34,036 nt of DNA. Source: Priapulus caudatus. Lineage: Eukaryota; Priapulida; Priapulimorpha; Priapulimorphida; Priapulidae. Positions 12,725-23,871 of the stretch are shown one piece after another. The notes under the pieces were generated by a model that was given only the letters and a program-made list of their open reading frames with translations, did no database searches and was not told where the DNA came from. Position numbers and translations under genes: made by a program. Position 1 is the stretch's first letter. Each line of letters opens with the position of its first letter. Location of the stretch: NCBI RefSeq assembly GCF_000485595.1, contig NW_014577082.1, positions 4,483 through 38,518 of the forward strand. Direction: 5' to 3'.

Positions 12725-12770
12725 CTGGAAATCAATCCTCCGGTTAGCTCAACGTGTGTGTGTATGTGTG

Positions 12771-12802
<32 letters not shown>

Positions 12803-15800
12803 TGTGCGTGCTTGCCTGGTTGTGTGCGTGCTTGCTTGGTTGTGTGCGTGGCCGTGGGTTACCAGCTGCATGTGTGCATGTCGTGCATCTGTGTGTGCGC
12901 GCGCTCGCCTGTCTGCGTGCGTGCATGCGTGCGCGTGAGCAAACCTGCATGCGTTCGTGCATGAGGGCGTACGTGCGTGCGTCTCTGAATTGGTCATTCA
13001 GTAACAATTATTTTTAGCTTCTTTTCGCACATCAATTTCTGTGCCTTGTTTTACATTCAATCACCGAGCATAATCTGTTGGCAACTGAGCACTACGCGCT
13101 CAATCATATATAGAAACAGTCGCTTTTCCCGCGTTATTCTACCAAGAACAATGCGAGCTGCCGCCTACCGCCTTGCTCGCTCAATTTTTATCTCGCGATT
13201 TTTTTTTATACGCGATCTATTCTACGCGTAATTTTTTCTGACAGCTGCTGATCGCATTACGTGCGTTAAATTCCGCAACGTGATCGAGAGAGCGGCTAAA
13301 ATAACAGCAGGAGAGCAATTCTCTCATCGCCGCAAGCTGATTGTGCCGTCCCGTTACTGATCAATTCCCGTGAATGGTGAAAGGTCGCCTAGCACTAGAG
13401 ACGGACTGCGGGAGCCATCCGCTGACGAAGGAGCACGCGCGACGAATCTGCATGCGTAATTACTAGAATTCGACGGTTTTAAAACGACTAATTAAACTCG
13501 AAATGAAAATATTTTCGTTCGCATTTTAATTCGGGGATATCGCCTGGGGCCGAATGGAAAATTTTAATTCCATTCCAAGATCGCGTCACGTGATAGCATG
13601 ACTCATTAAGGGGGGTTCTCGTTCGGAGGCAGATGCGGCGTCTGAATGCAATGGCGGCGCTGATGATGTGTCACGGCGCATGTGCAATCGCACAAAACAA
13701 TAGAACGGCGAGCGTTGCACGCGCTAATTATTAGAATTACGTCGCCTTAGATCGATCTGCTTGGAGAGAGAGAGAGCACTCGGGCACGCACGGCAGGCAT
13801 GCGTGTACGGCGCGGCTATGTCACACACGTATGGAGTCAGCGTACATGGGCGTACGTACGTGTGCGTACGACATCTCAACGATTCATCTAGCCTAGCTAG
13901 CACAACAGATTGTAGAGTCATCGGTCTGTGTAATGCTAAATCAGTGCGCGCGCGCGCCGATTAGCACACGCACTCGTATGTTAGTGGGCGCGCGGTGGCA
14001 TCATTGCGTCAACGCGTATATCATTGCGAGTAGGCTACATGTGTATCATTGCGCGGCACGGGTGTACCATCGCGCGCACGGTAAGCACGGGTAATCAATA
14101 CGTGCACGCGCACTGGTGTATAATTGCGGGCACGGATGTTGCAGTGCGCGCACGAATGCATCATAGCACATACTGGTGAATCATTGCTCCTCGTGTGCGA
14201 CCACCGTTGCGTGTTATTTGTGATTTATTCTACATGTAACGCACGCATATTAAATATCTGTAGCGGTTCCATTACCACGCGTTTGTTACCGCGCGTGCAT
14301 CCCACCCGCCACCTCCGCCTATGGGTTATATTAATGTTTATTTAATGTAAAAACTAAGCACACGGGACGATCGTCCTCCCAGCACACCAAGATTATAGTC
14401 TGCGAGAGACAATTCCTATATGACACTCACTATGCCGAAACTTATCTGATCGCAAGCAAAAATTATCCTTAGAACATCCCTGCTAGATCTTGAATTCGTC
14501 GGCGCATTACTCTCACGCGTTAATTTTTAATCACGCGTCATTAGTAATTTCGTCAAGACTCGTGTCCACCTATCGCTGCGTACAGATGGCGCTCGCATCT
14601 GTGCAAATAGTATATAACACTGCGCTGTATTTAATAACGCGTTATTATATACAGCGCAGTGGCATATATAGATAGGCGTAGACACTGAGATCTCTCTGCA
14701 GATTTTATGTTCACGTTACTTTAACTATTAGCGATTTATTTCGCACATCCGCTGATGAGAATCCATCACGACCGCGATTACGAGTTAAAACCTGCGCATG
14801 GGTACATTGACAACACACATACACACACATGCACACGTTATTATATATAATATATAAAGAAGAAGAGAGATGAGAGGAGAGAAGAGTATGATATGAAAGA
14901 GAAAGAGAAGTGTGAAGAGAGAGAGAAGGGAATAGAAGAGGGAAAGAGAGAGCCAGAGAGAGGGAAAAAAGAGAGAAAGAGAGAGAGAGGGAAAGAAAGA
15001 GAGGGAAGAAATAGAGAGGGGGAAGTATGGGGGATGGAAAGGAAGCGCGAGTAGAAGAGAAGAGAGAGAGGAGAGAGACGAGAGCGAGAGAGAGAGAGAG
15101 AAGAGAAAGAGAGAGACAGAAGAGAGAAGAGAGAGAGAGAGAGAGAGTAGCGATGCAGAGATCGAGAAGAGAGAGAGAAAGGTAGCGAGCGATAGCGGTA
15201 AAGAGAGGTAGAGTAGAGAGTAGATGATGAGAGCAGAGAGAGAGAGAGAGAGAGTGAGAGATTGACGAGAGTAGAGAGGAGAGCGAGCAGAGAGAGAGAG
15301 AGGGTGGGGGAGAAGGCGGGACAGAGTGGGAGAAAACAGAAAATGGTAGGCGGTATGGGTGGGATGCAATTTACGAATCAGATGAAGTGGATCGAAAGCT
15401 GACAAAGCATGAAGGATGTATGGAATGAGTATTATTTACGGTGGTGCACGGATTGAATGAATGAAGTGAATGGAATGAGATAGAATTACGTGAGTAGGAT
15501 AGCTGATTGTGTGGATTTATCCGATGAACTATTATTACCATGTTAAAGACGTCACTAAGGCGCGGGCTGAACAAATCAACTATCCTCTTACAATCACGCG
15601 ATGATATCAACCAACACACACAACAACACAAACACACAGGCGCCGCACACATGGCCACAGCACACACATGCACGGCAGCGGCGCACGGGGCTGCAACTGC
15701 ACGCAATCAGTCGACGCCACGGGCGACGCCGCCACGCACGCGACGCACGGTGCAACGGCAGTTGCGCACGCAAACGGCCCCCGGGCGCCCCTTACGGGGT

Positions 15801-18800
15801 GCACGCAACGGCACAGCGACGGTGCGAACGCACTACCATCACAGGATCATAGCATCATCAGATCGTTGAGCTTAAGCCGGAGGTATTGATTTCAGCGAGG
15901 CGACACGGCGCTGAAACGCATACTGGCTCGGCGGCGGGCAGCGGCGCCGGGCGGCCGACCGGGTGCACGTGCAAGGCAGGGAGGAGACGTTGCCCTGCAT
16001 CAGGCCGCTAGCCGGCTTCACCATCGCCATCGCCGTTCCTCACGGCCGCATCCGGCTGCTGCGTCGCTCGGCGAGGGGATCCTCCGTCAGCGTCATCGTC
16101 TGTCTGAAAAGCGACCGCGACTTACTGGTCTCAAGAGGACGTCATTCAAAAAGTTAGAGCCGGACGGCCGAGGTTCGGCATTCCGATACCGCCACCGACG
16201 CGGAGCGGGCCATCTATCCCACCGCTCACGTAAGGTCGTCCGATCACGCACGATAGTGAGTAATGAGTGGACGGGGCGTCGGTTTGTTGGCAGCAGGTAG
16301 AGAGAAAGAGAGATAGAAGAGGGGCGAGATGGAGGGGGGAGGTGGATATGAATGTTCAGATGGCGTTTTGCGACATGCGAAGGCGCGCGTCTGGTATGTG
16401 GAGGGCGGGTTTTACGCGGGTGGCGTTATCATAACCTGTCCTGGGCTACATCACGCCGCGCACGACCGTGACACAATGCTCCGGACACGCCATGTACTGC
16501 TTTAACACGCATCTCGCTGTCGGCACACACGTGGCACTACACGCTCTGCCTACCCATACTTTAGCACACTACTTCCTTTGGGAGATCTTTTCCCGTGTCC
16601 GGTCAATGCATCCCCAGAGATCAAACTGGCTAGGGCCGAGATAACAACCTAAAAACAGGGCGTGTCGCTGCTAACCATGGCAACGGCGCCTAGCACCGTG
16701 ATAGTATGATTAATCTTAATTAAATGCTCTCAAATAAATAACTAAACAGGCACCATTCGGCAACCTTACACTTAATCAGAAGGTAACTTTAGTGTTTCAG
16801 CCCAGGATACAATGGCTTAGCGTGTAAAATGCGATATTTGGGCGAAATAATCTAGGGAATTTTTTTCTGTGGCCAGTGTTGTACGCTGGTCAGAATAGGT
16901 TCGTTAGCCTTAACCATCCCCAGAGCGCTCTATTCTTACACACCGTATAGGGGACTACCCAGACAGGGAGCGATGAATGGGCGAAAGAGGTGCTCTGAGC
17001 CTATGCTGCTCGCTAACCACCTCGGTGTGGCAGCGTGTGTGTGTCGGCGGAGGGGTGTTTGCGTGTGTGTGGCGTGTCTGTGGTGCGATATTGTGGGCGT
17101 TGTGTGTGCGTAGGCGCGCGCTGCGCGGTGTGTGTGGTGAAGTGTGTGTGCGTGTTGTGAATTTAGCGATTGCGCAGCTACGCTCGCTTCCGGTGGCGTG
17201 CTCGGCTGCGAGTGTTTATGCATATGGGCGTGAGGCACGATCTGCGCCGTTCAAACATCTACATCGCTGGAGAATGCTGTGTCTGCGCCTCTCCGTACCG
17301 TGGGCGGGAAAGTTAACTTACATTTTCAACCAAACGCCGTAAGTCGGACACACAGCCGCGGCACAACAACACGGACCAACAACGCAGGAGCGCGACCCCG
17401 GAGCGAACACGAACACGAAAGTTCGCCACCTTCGAAGCGCGACTCGCTCCAAAAAACATCCTGCTCACAAGAAGAAAAGCAGAACAGAAAGGAAGAAAGA
17501 GGACAGAAGTAAGTGATTCGCTGACTAAGGTTGTTATACATTTGCGCAGCCGACGGACTGGCGCGCGAAGTCACAAAGCATGGCCCGTCAGTTATGCATT
17601 TAAAAGCCAGCTGGCAGCACGCGCGAACATGAACGCAGTGAAGACAATCGATGATTACGCGATAGATAGTACGTGCTGGTGGTAGGGCCCCCGCATGCAG
17701 TTACGGCGGGAAATACAAGCTGGTAAGTAATCGAGGACTTGATGATGTGATCATCGAGCGTGCGTGTGTAGGACGACGGTGTATGTTAGCGTGGAATGTT
17801 TGAACGGGACGATTACAACTAAATTTATAATAAATCTGAAAATAGGCAATGGCCTATTATGTTTATTTAAACGTGCAAGAATGTATCATTGCGAGTATAG
17901 GGAGTGGGTATGCTTTGATAACACGTGTATTGTGAGTAGCGGGATCGATCGAGACGATTACTCGCAGTGTTATATCTTTAAGGAAAAATACTCACGGCAG
18001 CTCGCCGTGGTGACTGAAAGGTTGAAGTATGTTCGACGCATTGTTTCGTAAATATTTTTCTAGCTACTGGCAAGTATATGGCAACGTTGCATGGATTGTA
18101 GGTGATGTTATGCGTTCTAAATCGCGCACGCTGCATTGCGATTTCCTTTGATTCATTCCGCAAAGTCTTATCGAGTTGTTATATTCATATACCACCACGT
18201 TCCAATAAAAACACAACTCACGGACTTTTATACTGAGGTGTAACAATATGTCGAAAGTGTAATTGTTGTTTCAAAATATTTGATAGCGACTTTAAATGCT
18301 ATGCGTCGACGCACTCGAACCGTGTCGAAATGCTTCATATAGCGCAGTAGGAATATTTCTACATCTAATCTAAGCATGCGGCGCATGCAATTGTGCCTGG
18401 GATAGCGTCAATAGTCCACGAGAGTGGCATATCGTGCTGTGATGGGGTTAGAATTTTAAAATTTTAATCCCAGACGGGCAACACTAAGCTGGCTCTATAA
18501 CATAATTATAAAAAGACAAAATTTAAAGCTCGCGTTAAATCGATTAATGGGATAAAATAATGTATGTGTTTGTTTTTGGTGTGCGCATCATGTATCAAGG
18601 CTATCCGCTCGATTGGCCTATACCTCCCAGGAGGTGGAGAAATGCAAGGGCGGTGGGCATCTAAATTAAACCAGCCTTAATTACTAATTGTTGATTGGTT
18701 TTTCATAATTAGTGCCCAGTTTTATCAACGGTGTGCAACAGTCGTAAAACATTTATCCTCTAATAAGGGATCCTTTTGGATTGTGAAGGGATTATACTTG

Positions 18801-21529
18801 ATAAAAGCCTAATGTACACCACTAATAAGTTTTTAATAAAGCCACTATTCATCGTGCTTTTGTTACGAAATATAAATATTGCAAAAGTTTGCGTTTAATA
18901 AATCTCGGAATTGAAGAAACACGAGGTGAAAGCAGCACCTTGCGCGCCGCCGCGCTGGCTATCTGCCCATTCCGCGCTGTTTCCACATCGTGCCAAATTA
19001 AACAACATGATTTAACAGACGTGTTACATAAACAAGTACTGTGTGTTAATGAGTTCTCTTCTCTAATGGCATGCTGCCGGGCAATGAACAACGCATCTTC
19101 ATCTGTGTAATGCGTCACCATTTTTTTTCTGTTTGAACTATATGGCATTCTTGGCGTTCGTTTTAAGTTTGCTTAGCTATTGTAGTCTCAGCGAAAATCA
19201 TTTCGACCTTAGAATCAATTTTTCTGTGAACTTACCTGCTTACACATAATAAACTGCTTTGATGTCAGAATTCCAACTTATTATTTGCGAGATAGGGATG
19301 AAGACGTGTGACTAAAGTTTCTATCTCAGTTGAATCTATCTAAGAATCTATCCTAAGAATCCTAAGTTTGAATGCTAAGCTTCAAGTCAGCCGCGCCCTT
19401 ACAATTCAGACCGACATTTGCCGCCGGCGCGGCAAGCGTAACATTTTAGAGAACAACTACAAAAACATGCAGCGAAGTGTTTTTGCACGGCAAATAAACG
19501 AAATCCGCCGCGCAAGACATAGCAAATATTGTGCGCCGTTCAATTGTTCAGCGCGCTGTAGAAGGTATGGCTNNNNNNNNNNNNNNNNNNNNNNNNNTGT
19601 GGAAATTGCACGCGGTGCATCTAATTAACCAGCCTAATTACTATTTTGATTGTTTTCATAATTAGTGCCAGTTTTATCAACGGTGTGCACACAGTGTAAA
19701 ACATTTATCCTCTAAAAGGATCCTTTTGGATTTGTGAAGGATTCATACTTGATAAGCTAATGTACACCACTAATAAGTTTTAATAAAGCATATTATCGTG
19801 CTTTTGTTCGAAATATAATATTCAAAAGGTTTGCGTTTAATAATCGAATTGAAGAAACACATGAAAGACACCTTGCGGCGCCGCGTGCAATCTGCCCATT
19901 CCGTTTTCACTCGGTGCCAAATTTAACAACATGGATTTAAAGACGTGTTACATAAACAAGTACGTGTTTAATGAGTTCTCTTGCTCTATGCATGTGCCCA
20001 ATAACAACGCATCTTCATCTGTGTAATGGTCACTTTTTTTTCTGTTGACCTATATGGCATTCTGCGTTCGTTTTAAGTTTGCTTGTCATTGTTAGCCAGC
20101 GAATCATTTCGACTTTAGAATCAATTTTTCTTGAACTTCCTGCTTCACATAATAACTGCTTTGTGTCAGAATCCAACTTATTATTTTCGGATAGATTGAA
20201 GACGGTGTGAATCTAAAGTTCTATCTCAGTTGAATCTATCTAAGAATCTATCCTAAGAATCTAAGTTGATCTAAGTTCAAGTCACCGGCCTTACAATTCA
20301 GACGACATTTGCGCGCGCGGCAAGCGTAACATTTTAGAGAACAACTACAAAAACATGCAGCGAAGTTTTTGCACGGCAAATAAACGAAATCCCGCCAAGA
20401 CATGCAATATTTGTGCGCGTTCAATTGTTCACGCGCTGCTAGAGTATGCTACATGACACGCGGCATGAAACGCGAGAGCAACTCTGAATGCGAATTAAGC
20501 ATTATTTATCTATACTTCTGTCTATCACTGCAAAAGAATATTCGCTAAGAGGAGGGCTAGCCGCTCGAGCGCATTGGCATTCCAACGAGATGGCCGATGC
20601 CTGCTGCTTGCTGCCCGCGAGTGGACCGTGTCTATCGCGACAGTTACATTTCTTCCGCGAAGAAAACGCACCATTTATGGAAAATGGTTGTCGTTTGTTT
20701 GTGCGCCATTATCAGTCTGAAAGGAATCGGCGACTCCACGAGAACTGTTAAGATTTCAGTTTTTGTAGCTCGTAACGCGCAAATTGAGGCGCCATCGAGA
20801 AAAGCCTCTTGTGCTTCGTAACTTCAGCTGCAGCATCGCGTATTTTTACTCCTTAAGTGCCCACGATTCAAACACTTTATGAGAAGGAAATCGCTGCAAT
20901 CTCATAAAATCACTCGAAAGTCTACATAAATTCCGCGTGCGGCGCATTCGCTCTATTCGCGTCATTCTCTCTCTGGATTCATCAATTTCAGCGTTTTCGT
21001 TGTTATTTTGCACGCGCGTTCATGTTCGCTATTTGCATTGTGCCATTGTCAGTCGCTGTTGCTTTCGAACTCGCATTGCATTGTGGGCGTTGTCGCCAGG
21101 AGTGTCAATATTACGGCAGCGTGCTTTCCCGGCCCTCTCGAGGAGCCTGAACTCTGCGCGAGTAAAGCGCTACACGAACGCAGTGTGCTTGAAGCGCCCG
21201 TCTGCAACACTTGGTATTTAACGTCGGCACTTGCCTTTTGATGCCGCAGGTTTGAGACTTTGATATCCTGTTTGCTGATGTACGGCGGAAATTAATTTCA
21301 TTATCGGGGTCCGGCGCCGCGGCCGGGGAGAAATGGCCGGCGATCGAGGCACGAATGAGCGTCTGCTAGCTTTCGAGAAACGAAATCAGTCATACAGAGA
21401 TGACGTCAGCGCTTCAATAGTTGAGCTTGATCTCGCACTAGCATTCATTAAGGATTGCACGTTCTTCAACTACGATTACAAGGAGAGTAACATGCATGAG
21501 CTCTCCTCTCGGTCCTCTCTCCTCTCCTT

Positions 21530-21586
<57 letters not shown>

Positions 21587-23825
21587 GTCTCGCTCTCTCT
21601 CTCGTCTCTCTCTCTCTCTCTGCTCTGTCTCTCTCTCTCTCTGCTCTCACTGCTCATCTCTCTCTCTCTCTCTCTTTCACTCTCCTCTCCCTCTTCTTCT
21701 TCTCGTCTTCGTCTCTCTGCTCTGTCTCTCTCTCTCTCTTCTCTTTCTCCTGGTCTCCTTTGCTCTCTCTCTACTCTCTCTCACCTCCCTTCTCTTTCCT
21801 CTCTCTCTCATCCTCTCTCTCTCTCTCTCTCTCTCTTCTCTTTCTCTCTCTCTTCTCTCTCTTCTCTCTCTCTCTCTCTCTCTTCTGTTCTCTTCTATCT
21901 CTCTCTCTATCTCTTTCTCCGTCGCCCACTCTTTCTATACTCCTCGCTCTCCGTGCTCTCTCTCGCTCTTCGCTTGCTTTTCCTTGCGTGCTCCTCTCTC
22001 GCTCTCTATTTACAATTCTTACGCGCGCTCTCGTCGTCTCTATTACAATCTCTTACGTGGCCTTTTTTGCCTCGCCTCCATTTCTCTTCCTGGTGTATTA
22101 GGCGGGATGCAGGCAGCGGATGCATGATTAGAAAGAACACCATATATTCTCACGTTTTGAATAGATTCGTTAGTAATTTTAATATTTTTTTAACAATTCG
22201 ACACACATTTATCTCCTTTCTATCCCCGCCGGTCGGTCTCTCGACACTTCTCTTTCATTCTATCTACTCATATCTCTTCTATCTACTATGTATTACTTGT
22301 CCTCTCTTTCTCTACCACCCTCCTTTCTCTTTCGCCCCCTCCCTCTCTCTCTCTCTCTCTTCCTCTTTCTCTCTGCGTCCCATCCCTTGCCCACTCGCTC
22401 ACATCGTTCTTTTTCGTTTGGCTTTCTCGCTCGCTCTCGCAAGAGTTCAGCGCTCTCTGTCACTGATTAGATCGAGCATCTATAGACAAAGCGCCTGTCG
22501 TACGCCTCAGCCGCCCGCGTGCGTTCACCCGTCTCTGTCACCAGCGCTATCGGATGATTGCTCATTACGATGGCGACACGCCGAAAGGCACGCGCATTTT
22601 TCTCCTTCATATTCTTTCTTCGTCGTTGCAAGCCAGCATGCGTCAGTCAGGCTGTCCGTTGCCGGTCGCGCACGGCGTTCCGACTCAGCAGCGGCGGTAG
22701 CGAGCCAGCAGTAGCAAGCAGTAGCAGCAGTTAGCAGCAGCCAGCAGCCAGCGGCAAGTAGCCATCAGTTAGCAGCAGCAGCCAGCAGTTAAGCCAGCAG
22801 CAGCGTAGCAGCAGCAGCGGGCAGCAGCTAGCCAGCTAGTTAGCCAGAGCAGCAGTGCGCGGCAGCCAGCAGTAGCCAGCAAGCCAGCAGCAAGCAGCAG
22901 TTAGCAGCAGCAGTAGCAGCCAGCGGCGGCAGCAGCAGCTGCGCAGCAGCATGTAGCAGCAGCGGCGGTAGCCAGCAGTAGCAGCCCCAGCAGCAATCAG
23001 TAGCCAGCAGCAGCAGCAGTTTGCAGCCCAGCAGCAGCAAGTTAGCAACGGCTGGCAGCGGCATCTGCCAGCAGTCGGCAGCAGCAGCAGTAGTAGCAGC
23101 AGCAACAGTGGCGAGACGCCAGCCTACTCCTTTCCTTCCCGCAGAACTCGGTCCGGATTACGATGATCGCATTTTAAAAGCTTCATGTGAATCATTATAT
23201 CAGAGTCACAAATCCGCGGAGACGGCCCGCACGGCCGTCTCCTCACGGTCTCTTATATCGAAACCTATGACAACTCGCCGCAGCCAAAACACAGCGGCGG
23301 CAGCAGCGGCTTGCGGCTCCGTCAATAGCTCCCTCCAGCACGGCGCCGAGATAGAGCTTCATTCCAGCGGCTCTTGATTCTTTCCTCCTCACAGCTGCGG
23401 CTCAGCGGAAGTCCGCGCACTGTTCTGTTTTTTTTCTTTCCTAATGGGATTAGCTTAGTGACACCGTTATGGTCTATAATGTGAAAATGATCGAGGTCGT
23501 CATCGCTTATATCTATATATCGCGCCATGGTGTGATGTTGCTGCGATGTGGATTGGTTAGGCGTCTGTGCTGTGTGTTCCGTTGCGTGCGTGCCCCCCCT
23601 AAAAAGGTGTGCGTGCGTCCTGCTGTTTGTTGTTTGTTTGTTTGTTTGTGTGGTGTGTTGCGTGCATGTGTGTGTGTGTGTGATGCCTGTGGTGTGTTGT
23701 GTGTGTGTGTGCGCGTGTGCGTCGGTGCGTGTGCGTGTGGCGTGCATGTCGCGTGCGCGTGCCGTGCTGACGTGTGCGAGTCGTGTGCGTGTGCGTGTGT
23801 GCGTGGTGCGTGTGCGTCGGTCCGC

Positions 23826-23871
<46 letters not shown>

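Larger units (their letters stand above)
5337..12770 (+). repeat. Left arm of a large inverted duplication
   Basis: This segment matches the reverse complement of 15860-24772 in order over its whole length. Anchors: CA-rich 5337-6480 with 23630-24772; 6580-6690 with 23430-23540; CTG tract 6996-7440 with CAG tract 22690-23110; GA tract 7740-8578 with CT tract 21500-21930 and 22270-22370; 8750-8800 with 21280-21330; 9540 with about 20488; 11900-12010 with 16790-16900; exon h with 15896-16272. The outer boundary is sharp at 5336/5337. The terminal exon is intact only in this arm. Confidence 0.9.

Noticed and set aside
12132-12938. 268-codon plus-strand ORF over the terminal ZP exon
   Set aside because: Antisense shadow of the real minus-strand exon, extended into GT repeat. 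The minus-strand reading has correct splice phase, a transmembrane helix and a stop.
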